Assembly: GCF_038561935.1 (NCBI RefSeq)
Contig: NZ_CP102770.1
Coordinates: 8,556,001 to 8,620,000 of the forward strand
Direction of reading: 5' to 3'
Length of the DNA stretch: 64,000 nucleotides
From: Myxococcus stipitatus
GTDB taxonomy: Bacteria > Myxococcota > Myxococcia > Myxococcales > Myxococcaceae
Below are positions 24,868 through 32,337 of the stretch, piece after piece. Under the pieces are notes generated by a model. That model was not told where the DNA came from, did not search any database, and saw only the letters and a program-made list of their open reading frames with translations. The translations under genes were made by a program, and so were the position numbers. Each line of letters begins with the position of its first letter. The stretch's first letter is position 1.

Positions 24868-25229
24868 GGAACGAACGTCTCGACCGGCCGGATTTCAAGC
24901 CCCCAGCCCAGGTGCTCGCCCAGCCGCGCCGCGGGGTGGAGCGACGCGACCTGGATGGCCTCCTCCAGGTCGCGCGCCTCGATGAGGAAGAAGGAGCCGA
25001 CCTGCTCCTTCGACTCGACGAACGGCCCATCCGTCACCGAAATCCGACCGCTCCGGGAGCGCACCGTGACGGCCTCGCGATGCCGCAGCGAGGCCACCGT
25101 GCCCAGCTTCCCACTCTGGCGAAGGGCGTCGTCGTGCGGCTGGCACGCCTGGCCCAGCGCCTCCAGCTCGGAGGGGGTCAGTGTCTCGAAGGCCGCTTCG
25201 TTGTAGTAGGCCAGGCACAGATACTTCAC
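24864..25229 (-). CDS. DGPF-domain (YciI-like) protein linked to ECF42 sigma
   Basis: A 121-aa protein. The GTG start at 25229 gives the family N-terminus VKYLCLAYYNEAAFETLTP and has GGAGG 6 nt upstream; the open frame extends further but without homology. The DGPF motif is intact in ISVTDGPFVESKEQVGSFFLIEARDLEEAIQVASLHPAAR, followed by EIRPVE near the end. DGPF proteins are small dimeric ferredoxin-like folds found beside ECF42 sigma genes, and their exact role is not known. The stop overlaps the sigma gene start by four bases. It is the second gene of a three-gene coupled operon. Confidence 0.9.
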   Translation of the reverse strand: MKYLCLAYYNEAAFETLTPSELEALGQACQPHDDALRQSGKLGTVASLRHREAVTVRSRSGRISVTDGPFVESKEQVGSFFLIEARDLEEAIQVASLHPAARLGEHLGWGLEIRPVETFVP

Positions 25230-25597
25230 GGTGTCCTCCACGAGGCTTCGAACATCTCGAACGGACGGACCTCCACGGCCCATCCCAGGTCCTCTCCGGT
25301 GCGCGCCGCCGGATGCAGCGACGCTACCCGGACCGCGTCGTTCAAGTCGCGCGCCTCCAGGATGAGCACCGCCCCCACCGTGCTGGCGATGGAGCCCTCG
25401 GACGTGGAGGGCTTGCCGTCCCGCGCCCGCAGAATCATGGAGGTGCCGTGCTGGAGCGAGCCCACGGCCACCTGCTGCCCGCTGGCCTTGAGGGCCGCGT
25501 CGTACGGCGCGCACTCCTTGCCGATGGCCTCCAGCCGGGCGGGGGTGAGGTGCTCGAACTTCGCGACGTCGTAGTGCAGCAGGCAGAGATACTTCAT
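25226..25597 (-). CDS. DGPF-domain (YciI-like) protein, degenerate motif
   Basis: A 123-aa paralog of the next gene, starting at the ATG at 25597 behind GAGGAG. MKYLCLLHYDVAKFEHLTPARLEAIGKECAPYDAALK and AVLILEARDLNDAVRVASLHPAARTGEDLGWAVEVRPFEMF align throughout with the second DGPF protein. The namesake motif is changed: PSTSEGSIASTVGAV replaces VTDGPFVESKEQVGS, so DGPF has become EGSI. It is coupled to the next gene by a GTGA overlap. It may form a heterodimer with the intact DGPF protein, or have a separate ligand. Confidence 0.88.
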   Translation of the reverse strand: MKYLCLLHYDVAKFEHLTPARLEAIGKECAPYDAALKASGQQVAVGSLQHGTSMILRARDGKPSTSEGSIASTVGAVLILEARDLNDAVRVASLHPAARTGEDLGWAVEVRPFEMFEASWRTP

Positions 25598-25654
25598 GGC
25601 GTTCTCCTCGAGGTGGACCGCGTGGAACACCCCTTGGCCGAACGGCCCCCCGGG

Positions 25655-25688
25655 AAATCGACATCGCCTTTTCGGGCGCGGTCGATTT
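25655..25688. promoter_or_regulatory. AAATCGAC inverted repeat upstream of the ECF42 operon
   Basis: AAATCGAC (25655-25662) and GTCGATTT (25681-25688) are perfect 8-bp inverted repeats 18 nt apart, 58 nt before the first DGPF start. It is in the spacer between the divergent ECF42 operon and the secreted-protein gene. It could be an operator or a transcript hairpin. No other feature is seen in this roughly 250-nt gap. Confidence 0.4.
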
Positions 25689-25851
25689 TCACGGCCCCCT
25701 GGAATCTCAAGGGGTTGCGACACCGGCCAGGCGACAGGCCCGCACCTCCACGAGAAAACCCGCAACAGCAATGAATCACATACTCGCGGCGACCAGGATT
25801 CTCCGTGGGCTCGTATTGCTCTTGGCAATTCCAACCACAGGAGCCGCACGA

Positions 25852-26538
25852 ATGACCAAGCTCGTTTCAGCCCTTGCTGGCCTCACCATCACCCTGGCTT
25901 CGGTGCCGGCTTTCGCGGGCGTCGTCTGGATGGACACGACGGCCGCCATGCGCGCCGCGTCCGGCTATCCCATCTCCAACCGGGCCAGCGTGAGCTGGGC
26001 GTACGCGAACCGGGGCGCGGAGGCGGTCTGCGCGCAGTACGGCTACGCGCGAGGCCTCTACACGGGCGCCCAGTCCGGAGAGCTGATGGGCCTGCACTGC
26101 TTCACGTCGGACATGGTGACGTGGCAGGACGTTCCGTTCGGGAACATCACCCGCTGGGCGTGGTGGGACGACGGCATCACGGTGCTCGACGACCAGATGG
26201 CGTTCAAGGCGGAGGCCGCCACGACGAGCGAGGCCGGACAGATGGGCCTGAACTACGGCGCGGGCTTCCTCACCGGCCACAAGAACACCGCGACCAACCA
26301 CGTCGGCATGGTCGGCATCGACCGCTCCCGCGTGGGGGGACGCGGCGTGCGGACCGACGCCACGGGCTTCCCGGACCTCACGCCGTCGTTCAACCCCCAC
26401 TATGCGCCCTGGTACAAGGTGCGCGCCGTCGCCACCCAGGTGTGTGAGAGCTACGGGTTCGCGACGGGTGTGGCCTCCGGCGCGTACACCACGGGCACCA
26501 TCGGCATCCTGAGCCTCTCCTTCCACTGCTTCAACTGA
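25852..26538 (+). CDS. Secreted protein of unknown function
   Basis: A 228-aa protein. The ATG at 25852 has AGGAG 8 nt upstream and opens a clean signal peptide (MTKLVSALAGLTITLASVPAFA, cleaved before GVVW). An upstream in-frame ATG at 25771 is less likely. Two related segments frame the mature protein: GAEAVCAQYGYARGLYTGAQSG, then LHCF, near the N-terminus, and ATQVCESYGFATGVASGAYTTG, then SFHCFN, at the C-terminus. This suggests an internal duplication with a disulfide in each half (C-Y/S-YG ... HCF). The middle is rich in Trp, Asp and Gly (ITRWAWWDDGITVLDD). I do not recognise the family. Ligand binding outside the cell is possible. Confidence 0.72.
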   Translation: MTKLVSALAGLTITLASVPAFAGVVWMDTTAAMRAASGYPISNRASVSWAYANRGAEAVCAQYGYARGLYTGAQSGELMGLHCFTSDMVTWQDVPFGNITRWAWWDDGITVLDDQMAFKAEAATTSEAGQMGLNYGAGFLTGHKNTATNHVGMVGIDRSRVGGRGVRTDATGFPDLTPSFNPHYAPWYKVRAVATQVCESYGFATGVASGAYTTGTIGILSLSFHCFN

Positions 26539-26561
26539 GCGGAAGGCCCCGGTCGATTCAC

Positions 26562-26576
26562 TAGACGACCGGTCTA
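26562..26576 (+). promoter_or_regulatory. NemR-like operator, copy 1 (autoregulation)
   Basis: TAGACGACCGGTCTA has TAGAC and GTCTA half-sites around five bases. An identical 15-mer lies upstream of the reductase gene (27239-27253). It ends directly before the first ATG of the regulator frame. TAGAC/GTCTA half-sites are characteristic of NemR-type TetR regulators. Confidence 0.8.
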
Positions 26577-26597
26577 ATGGACGTTAATCCCAGGGGC

Positions 26598-27194
26598 ATG
26601 AGTGCCTCTGGGGTTGATGTCCGTCGCCACATCCTGGAAGTGGCCCACCCGCTGCTGGTGAGGAAGGGCTTCTCCGCCGTCGGTCTGGCGGAGGTGCTCG
26701 AGGCCGCGCAGGTGCCCAAGGGCTCGTTCTACCATTACTTCAGCTCCAAGGAGGCCTTCGGCGAGGCCCTGCTGGAGGCCTACTTCGCCGACCGCCTCGC
26801 GCGCATGGACGAGCTGCTGTCGAAGCGGGGCACGTCCGCGCAGCGGCTCGTCGCCTACTTCCGCGACTGGCTCGAATCCCAGACGGAGGCCGACACACAG
26901 CAGCGCTGTCTCGTCGTCAAGCTGGGCGCGGAGGTCTGCGACCTGTCCGAGAACATGCGCGCGGTGCTGGACCGTGGCACCCAGAGCATCGTCGCGCGCA
27001 TCGCGCGTGGCATCGAGGCCGGCAAGAAGGACGGCTCGGTGAAGAGCGCGCTGGATGCCCAGACGGCCGCCGTCACGCTCTACCAGAGCTGGCTCGGCGC
27101 CAGCCTGCTCGCGAAAATCACCCGCGACCGCGCGCCCCTCGACACCGCCATGAGCAACACGCGGCGGATGCTGGGCATGAACAAGGACGGCTGA
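26598..27194 (+). CDS. NemR-like TetR-family repressor
   Basis: A 198-aa regulator. The ATG at 26598 gives the length of E. coli NemR (199 aa), whereas an ATG at 26577 would add seven residues and leave no leader after the operator. The N-terminal helix-turn-helix is VRRHILEVAHPLLVRKGFSAVGLAEVLEAAQVPKGSFYHYFSSKEAF. In the ligand domain, RCLVVKLGAEVCDLSENMRAVLD corresponds closely to the redox/electrophile-sensing region of NemR, and both cysteines are kept (Cys104 and Cys114 here; Cys106 and Cys116 in E. coli, from memory). Two identical operators, one before this gene and one before the next, indicate autorepression and control of the reductase. The likely signals are quinones, aldehydes or other electrophiles. 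Confidence 0.88.
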   Translation: MSASGVDVRRHILEVAHPLLVRKGFSAVGLAEVLEAAQVPKGSFYHYFSSKEAFGEALLEAYFADRLARMDELLSKRGTSAQRLVAYFRDWLESQTEADTQQRCLVVKLGAEVCDLSENMRAVLDRGTQSIVARIARGIEAGKKDGSVKSALDAQTAAVTLYQSWLGASLLAKITRDRAPLDTAMSNTRRMLGMNKDG

Positions 27195-27238
27195 GCCCCC
27201 AGCGGCCCCCGTGGGCTCGCCGTCTTGTGTCTGTCTTC

Positions 27239-27253
27239 TAGACGACCGGTCTA
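27239..27253 (+). promoter_or_regulatory. NemR-like operator, copy 2 (controls the reductase gene)
   Basis: TAGACGACCGGTCTA is identical over 15 bases to 26562-26576 and lies 38 nt before the ATG of the reductase gene. A separate operator implies a separate promoter for the reductase. Confidence 0.82.
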
Positions 27254-27291
27254 CTCACATCTTGAAATCCCCCTCACCCCCGAGAACGCCC

Positions 27292-28326
27292 ATGTCACAG
27301 ACCCGGACCATCAATCGCCGCATCGTCCTCGCGAGCCATCCCCAGGGCGCGCCGACCGCACAGAACTTCCGCCTCGAAGAGACGCCCCTCCCGACGGTGG
27401 GGGAGGGACAGGTGTTGCTGCGCACGGTGTACCTCTCGCTGGACCCGTACATGCGCAACATGATGGACAAGGTGGGGCCGGGCTACGCGCCCCCGGTGAA
27501 GCCCGGTGAGCCGATGGTGGGTGGCACGGTGAGTCGCGTGGTCGAGTCGAAGCACCCGGGCTTCCGTCCCGGGGAGCTGGTGTTGAGCAACGCGGGCTGG
27601 CAGGACTACGCGGTGTCGGACGGCAAGGACCTGATGCCGCTCGGCGGGATGGCTCGGCCCTCGCTGGCGGTGGGGGGCCTGGGGATGCCGGCGTTCACGG
27701 CCTACGTGGGGCTGCTCGACATCGGCCAGCCGAAGGCCGGAGAGACGGTCGTCGTGGCGGCGGCGACGGGGGCGGTGGGCGCGGTGGTCGGGCAGCTCGC
27801 GAAGCTGCGAGGCGCGCGGGTGGTGGGCATCGCGGGCGGGCAAGACAAGTGCCGCTACGCCGTGGAGGAGCTGGGCTTCGATGTCTGCCTGGACCGGCGG
27901 GAGGGGAAGCTGGCGGAGCGCCTGGCCACGGCGTGCCCCAACGGCATCGACGTCTACTTCGAGAACGTCGGAGGCGAGGTGCTCGACGCGGTGATTCCGC
28001 TGCTCAACAACGGCGCGCGCGTGCCGGTGTGCGGGGTCATCACGAACTACAACGCCGAGTCGCTGCCGCCCGGTCCGAACCGGCTGCCGCTGCTGATGAC
28101 GGCGGTGCTCCAGAAGCGCATCCGCATGGAGGGCTTCATCATCCTCGACCACTACGCCACGCGCTTCGAGGACTTCCGCCGCGACATGGGCGCCTGGGTC
28201 GAGGCCGGGAAGGTCAAGCTGCGCGAGGACATCGTCGAGGGACTGGAGAACGCGCCGACGGCGTTCATGGGCCTGCTCGAAGGACGCAACTTCGGCAAGC
28301 TCGTGGTGCGCGTCGGCGCCGAGTGA
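27292..28326 (+). CDS. NADPH-dependent enone/quinone reductase (CurA/YncB-like MDR)
   Basis: A 344-aa zinc-free medium-chain reductase. I start it at the ATG at 27292, matching the family start (MSQTRTINRRIVLASHPQGAP). The family hallmarks are VYLSLDPYMRNMMD, the GLGMPAFTAYVGLLDIGQPKAGETVVV segment, and the NADPH-binding loop AATGAVGAVVGQLAKLRGARVVGIAGG (about residues 155-182). YFENVGGEVLDAVIPLL and the C-terminal EGLENAPTAFMGLLEGRNFGKLVV follow. Members reduce the double bond of alpha,beta-unsaturated ketones and related electrophiles in the cytoplasm. A NemR-type operator lies just upstream and the regulator gene precedes it, so it is probably an electrophile-detoxification enzyme induced by its own substrates. 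Confidence 0.9.
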   Translation: MSQTRTINRRIVLASHPQGAPTAQNFRLEETPLPTVGEGQVLLRTVYLSLDPYMRNMMDKVGPGYAPPVKPGEPMVGGTVSRVVESKHPGFRPGELVLSNAGWQDYAVSDGKDLMPLGGMARPSLAVGGLGMPAFTAYVGLLDIGQPKAGETVVVAAATGAVGAVVGQLAKLRGARVVGIAGGQDKCRYAVEELGFDVCLDRREGKLAERLATACPNGIDVYFENVGGEVLDAVIPLLNNGARVPVCGVITNYNAESLPPGPNRLPLLMTAVLQKRIRMEGFIILDHYATRFEDFRRDMGAWVEAGKVKLREDIVEGLENAPTAFMGLLEGRNFGKLVVRVGAE

Positions 28327-28341
28327 GCCTGTCCCGCCATC

Positions 28342-29163
28342 CTAGTCGGAGAGGCTCAGGCCAGAGCCTCGGCCCCGGCGGTTGTCGAAGTACAGGAGGT
28401 CGACGAACAGCGCGGTGGACAGGAGCAGCTGGCGCAGCCGGGGGTCGGTGCACGACGGCTGGAACTCCACGGTGAAGTTGTCCGCGTCGGTGAAGCTCTC
28501 CTGGAGCAGGCCGCTCCAGCGCTTGCGGATGACGGCCACCTCCTCGTCTCGCTTCAGGACGCGGAACGTCCAGGGCTTGGTGAATGGCCCCACCACCGAG
28601 GCCAGCACCACGCCGGTGGGCGACACGATGTCCAGGCAGCGCTGGAAGACGGTCCAGCGCTGCTCGATGGTGCCCAGGAGCCGGCCATCCCACGCCAGCA
28701 CCTCCGCGCGCGCGAAGAAGAGCGACCACGGAATCTCCACCGCCAGCGCCATCGTGCCCGTCGGCGTCATGCACTCCAGCCGCGTGCGATAGAAGGGCCA
28801 GAAGTTGCGCAAGAGCCCCGAGGCCCAGCCCTCGCCCGTCTCCCCCACGAACACCGAGTTCCGGCCGTCCTCCCCGCTGATGCTGTACTGGTTCTTCCCC
28901 TCCCAACCGATGAGGATCTCCACCGTCTCGCGGAACTGGCGCATGTGCAGCATGGGCGACTTCAGCACGGCCTCCAGCGAGTAGCGCAGCTCCATGCTCA
29001 TGTAGCGAGGGTCTCCAGGCGGTCCCTTCCCCACGAGCGCGGGAGCCTCGGCGCCTGGAGAAGGAACGACCGCGTCCGGCCCATCGTCCTGGGGACGACG
29101 CTCCCGCGAGCCCCAGTCCAGCTCCAGCGCGGAGCCGCTCCCCCCGTCTGTCTTGTTGCCCAT
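28342..29163 (-). CDS. Phospholipid scramblase-like protein
   Basis: A 273-aa protein. The ATG at 29163 (MGNKTDGGSGSALELDWG) is preferred because the longer open frame to 29262 adds no recognisable sequence. Residues from about 55 match the scramblase/LURP-one fold, a 12-stranded barrel around a hydrophobic helix: YSISGEDGRNSVFVGETGEGW, TGTMALAVEIPWSLFFARAEVLAWDGRLLGTIEQRW, FQRCLDIVSPTGVVLASVVGPF, and WTFRVLKRDEEVAVIRKRW. The C-terminal LLLSTALFVDLLYFDNR is the conserved terminal hydrophobic helix. Eukaryotic members bind calcium and lipids; bacterial members are uncharacterised. There is no signal peptide. Its neighbours give no functional hint. Confidence 0.85.
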   Translation of the reverse strand: MGNKTDGGSGSALELDWGSRERRPQDDGPDAVVPSPGAEAPALVGKGPPGDPRYMSMELRYSLEAVLKSPMLHMRQFRETVEILIGWEGKNQYSISGEDGRNSVFVGETGEGWASGLLRNFWPFYRTRLECMTPTGTMALAVEIPWSLFFARAEVLAWDGRLLGTIEQRWTVFQRCLDIVSPTGVVLASVVGPFTKPWTFRVLKRDEEVAVIRKRWSGLLQESFTDADNFTVEFQPSCTDPRLRQLLLSTALFVDLLYFDNRRGRGSGLSLSD

Positions 29164-29182
29164 GAAGCCACGCCTTAAGTGA

Positions 29183-29209
29183 CACCCCGTCCGGGCACAA
29201 ACCGGGGTG
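29183..29209. promoter_or_regulatory. Inverted repeat between divergent scramblase and hydrolase genes
   Basis: CACCCCG (29183-29189) and CGGGGTG (29203-29209) are perfect 7-bp inverted repeats 13 nt apart in the 74-nt divergent spacer. It could be an operator shared by both genes; no regulator is adjacent. Confidence 0.3.
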
Positions 29210-29237
29210 ATTGAGACCTCGGATAGAGGGCCGCGCA

Positions 29238-30845
29238 ATGAGGCCTCCACGGTCCCGTACACCCACCATGCGCCACTCCCTCGAGTCCTTCACCCCACCG
29301 TCGAGAACCCACTGGCATCGCACCACCCTGTGGGCCACCCTGCTCTTCGCGGGGAGCGCACTCGCGCAAGCCCCCGCCGCGGCGGACGCGGCGCTCAACA
29401 TCCAGGGCGCGCTCGAGAAGGGCCTGCGCCCCTCCATGCTCAAGGTCGACGAGCCCCTGCCGGGCTGGTCCTTGAAGCAGCGCATGGAGCACTACCACGT
29501 CCCCGGCGTCGCCATCGCCGTGCTCCAGGACGGCAAGGTCATCCACGCCGCGGGCTTCGGCCTGCGCGAGGCGGGCACGAAGGACGCCGTGGACGCGGAC
29601 ACGCTGTTCTCCGTCGGCTCCATCAGCAAGGTCGTCGCCGCCGCGGCCACGCTGCGCCATGTCGCCTCCGGCAAGCTCGACCTGGACCGGGACGTCAACA
29701 CGTACCTCACGTCCTGGAAGGTCCCCGCCGCGCCCGCCGCCCCCCACCCCGCGCTCACCTTGCGCATGCTGATGTCACACACCTCCGGCCTCACGGTGTG
29801 GGGCTTCGAGGACTACCAGCCGGGCGAGAAGCTGCCGACCCTGGTGCAGACGCTCGACGGCGTGAAGCCCGCCAAGAACGACCCGGTCCGCATCGACTTC
29901 GAGCCCGGCACGCTCATGCGCTACTCCGGCGGCGGCGTCACCGTGGAGCAGCTCGTGCTGGAGGACACCCAGCGCAAGCCGCTGGAGACCCTCGCTCGCG
30001 CCGAGGTGTTCCAGCCCATCGGCATGCGCCGCAGCACCTACGTCAACCCCGTGCCGGTGAAGCTGGGCAACATCGCCAAGGCCCACGACAGGAACGGCCA
30101 GCGCGCCGCCCTGCCCCGAGGCTTCGAGAGCTTCCCCGAGCAGGCCGCCTCCGGCCTGTGGACCAGCGCCCATGACCTGGGCGCCTTCGTCGGGACGCTC
30201 ATCGCCAGCTACCAGGGCAGGAATCCCTATCTGCCGAGGCCCCTCGCCGTGCAGATGATGACCGAGGTCTCCCCGAGCCACTTCGGCCTCGGCCCCCGCC
30301 TCGCGGGCGACGGTCCGGGCCGCGTGTTCCACCACGGCGGCTCCAACGACAGCTACCGCGCCTGGATGGAGGGCTACCTGGAGACCGGCGACGGCCTTGT
30401 CATCCTCACCAACGGCACCAACGGCTCACAGCTCGCGACGGAGATTCGCAACGCCATCTCGGACGCGCTCGGGCGCGGCAACAACCCCGTGCTGCGCACC
30501 GTGACGCTGCCCGCCTCGACGGTGTCCGACTTCACGGGCACCTACCGCTGGGACAAGAGCGTGCCGAGCGAGCTGGCCGGCAACATCAGCGCCCAGTTCG
30601 AGGCGGACACCCTCGAGTTCAGCACCTCGAACGGCACGGTGATGGTGAAGGAGGGCAACGGCCCCGCGTTCCCCCTCTATCCGCTGACGCCCACGCGCTT
30701 CGTCACCCCGGGCGACGCCCTCACCCAGCTGCGCCTCGAGTTCCTGCGCAACGCCCACGGCGCCGTGAAGGCCGTGCGCGTGGACCGGGGCAGCGGCACC
30801 TTGCTCTTCCGCCGCGAGGCCGCCCCCGCCGCGCCGAAGCCGTAG
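29238..30845 (+). CDS. Serine hydrolase of the beta-lactamase/esterase (class C-like) family
   Basis: A 535-aa protein starting at the ATG at 29238, behind GAGGG. A signal peptide ends near SALAQA, so it acts in the periplasm or outside. The catalytic SxxK is FSVGSISK (Ser128 and Lys131). The second motif is MRYSGGGVTVEQL, where the usual Tyr-Ser-Asn/Gly supplies the general base, and the third is VFHHGGSNDSYRAW (HxG type). The N-terminal PLPGWSLKQRMEHYHVPGVAIAVLQDGKVIHAAGFG is the usual family entry. From about residue 410 a C-terminal beta-rich domain with DFTGTYRWDKSVP follows, as in many esterases/peptidases of this clan. The substrate cannot be named; true beta-lactam hydrolysis is unlikely without further evidence. 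Confidence 0.87.
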   Translation: MRPPRSRTPTMRHSLESFTPPSRTHWHRTTLWATLLFAGSALAQAPAAADAALNIQGALEKGLRPSMLKVDEPLPGWSLKQRMEHYHVPGVAIAVLQDGKVIHAAGFGLREAGTKDAVDADTLFSVGSISKVVAAAATLRHVASGKLDLDRDVNTYLTSWKVPAAPAAPHPALTLRMLMSHTSGLTVWGFEDYQPGEKLPTLVQTLDGVKPAKNDPVRIDFEPGTLMRYSGGGVTVEQLVLEDTQRKPLETLARAEVFQPIGMRRSTYVNPVPVKLGNIAKAHDRNGQRAALPRGFESFPEQAASGLWTSAHDLGAFVGTLIASYQGRNPYLPRPLAVQMMTEVSPSHFGLGPRLAGDGPGRVFHHGGSNDSYRAWMEGYLETGDGLVILTNGTNGSQLATEIRNAISDALGRGNNPVLRTVTLPASTVSDFTGTYRWDKSVPSELAGNISAQFEADTLEFSTSNGTVMVKEGNGPAFPLYPLTPTRFVTPGDALTQLRLEFLRNAHGAVKAVRVDRGSGTLLFRREAAPAAPKP

Positions 30846-30847
30846 CC

Positions 30848-32227
30848 TCAGCGCTTGCGGCCCAGGAACTGGGCGTCCTTCCAGTCCCAGAGCCGCTCCG
30901 GGTGCTCGTCCACGTCGAGGGGGAAGCTGTTCCACCGGTACACGGCGCGGGAGCTGGCGCCGTGGATGTGAATCCCGAGGCTCACCACGGCCAGCACCGC
31001 GAAGGTGGCGGTGCGGGCACGGCGGGCCTCGGGGCCTCGCCACTCCAGCTCGCGCACCACCGGCACGAGGAAGAACACGAGGTAGGGCACCACGTCCGTG
31101 AAGAAGCGCGGGCCATACGAGTGCCCCGCCCACCAGTGCGGGAAGGTGGAGATGGCCACCCAGTGCAGCGCCACCCCCGCGAGCAGGAACACGTGCAGCC
31201 GGCTGAACGTCCGCGCGCGCCACTCCAGCACCAGCCCCCAGACGCCCAACAGCAGCACGGGCGTGAAGACGAGCAGCCCACGCGCCGGGGACACGAGGTT
31301 ACCGGCCAGGGCCTCGGCCACGCGGGACGCCACCAACTCCAGGCGCTGGGGTGCGTAGTACGGCGCCAGCACGGAGCCGTAGTGCACGAAGTTCAGCGTC
31401 ATCCAGGGCAGCGCCACGACGAGCGCCCCCGCGAAGAACCGCCACGCCTGACGCGGGTACGTCCACACGACATACGCCGTCACCAGCAACACGGAGATGC
31501 TGTTGGTGGGCCGCATCACGTACCCCAGCGCGAGCGGCAGGCCCGCCCAGCCCGCGGCGCTCGGGGTCTCCTTCGCGCGCACGAGACAGAGCAGCACGAA
31601 GGTGAGGCACAGCAGCGAGGGCCCGTGCTGCCACAGCGCCCGGCTGGCGGTGGACAGCAGCGGCGTGCAGAAGACGAAGAGCGCGGCGAGCAGGAGCGCA
31701 CGCGGGCGGGACAGCCGCAGCGACGTGCCCACCGCGAACATGACGACCCCCGCCAGCGCGACGAGCGCGGAGGCGAAGAGGCGCTGGGGACCATCCCAGA
31801 CCTTCAGGTCCACCCGGCCCGTGGTGTCGTACGCGTGGCGCCAGTCCTCCAGCGCCTTCGCCAGCCCCGGATGCACGCTCCCCAGGGGCGCCGCCACGCG
31901 CGCGAAGCCATCCACCGCCACCACCATCGGCAGGGCGGCCAGCGAGGGCCCCAGCGGGAAGAAGTTGTAGAGGTGGCCGTCGCGCTCGTCGAGGCCATGG
32001 CGGAACGTCTCGAACGTGGGCGCGTACTCATCCAGGTGGATGTTCCCCTCGCGCAGAATCGACACCGTCGTGGGGAGCGTCAGCTTGGAGTCGAACGGCG
32101 TGTAGACCGGGAACACCGCCAGCACCGCGAAGAAGACCCCGAAGAGCAGCCCGCGCTCGCGCCACACGCGGGCCGCGGAGTGGACCGGCGACGAGGCACT
32201 GGACGAAGGGAGGACGGTTGTACTCAT
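30848..32227 (-). CDS. Polytopic membrane protein, probable GT-C glycosyltransferase-like
   Basis: A 459-aa inner-membrane protein with about ten hydrophobic segments (for example RGLLFGVFFAVLAVFPVYTP, FASALVALAGVVMFAVGTSL, ALLLAALFVFCTPLLSTASR, WRFFAGALVVALPWMTLNFV, LLVFTPVLLLGVWGLVLEW, and VVPYLVFFLVPVV). After the first helix, YTPFDSKLTLPTTVSILREGNIHLDEY is a loop with acidic residues of the kind used by lipid-linked-sugar GT-C enzymes, and SYGPRFFTDVVPYL is a typical C-terminal loop of dolichyl-mannose-type relatives. It may transfer a sugar from a polyprenyl carrier to a surface polymer or protein. The GT-C assignment is by topology and loop pattern only. It ends 2 nt from the convergent hydrolase gene. 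Confidence 0.65.
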   Translation of the reverse strand: MSTTVLPSSSASSPVHSAARVWRERGLLFGVFFAVLAVFPVYTPFDSKLTLPTTVSILREGNIHLDEYAPTFETFRHGLDERDGHLYNFFPLGPSLAALPMVVAVDGFARVAAPLGSVHPGLAKALEDWRHAYDTTGRVDLKVWDGPQRLFASALVALAGVVMFAVGTSLRLSRPRALLLAALFVFCTPLLSTASRALWQHGPSLLCLTFVLLCLVRAKETPSAAGWAGLPLALGYVMRPTNSISVLLVTAYVVWTYPRQAWRFFAGALVVALPWMTLNFVHYGSVLAPYYAPQRLELVASRVAEALAGNLVSPARGLLVFTPVLLLGVWGLVLEWRARTFSRLHVFLLAGVALHWVAISTFPHWWAGHSYGPRFFTDVVPYLVFFLVPVVRELEWRGPEARRARTATFAVLAVVSLGIHIHGASSRAVYRWNSFPLDVDEHPERLWDWKDAQFLGRKR

Positions 32228-32337
32228 GGCGACGATGACCCCTCGCGCTCCAATGGGGGACCGCCGTCATAGTGGCAGGGGAACGGCAAAGCCAGGAACA
32301 GGTGGGATTGACGGGAGCGGCCGGGCGGGCGGCCGGT

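Noticed and set aside
30902..32272. 456-codon plus-strand frame opposite the membrane protein gene
   Set aside because: Arg/His/Gln-rich nonsense composition, while the minus strand encodes regular transmembrane helices.
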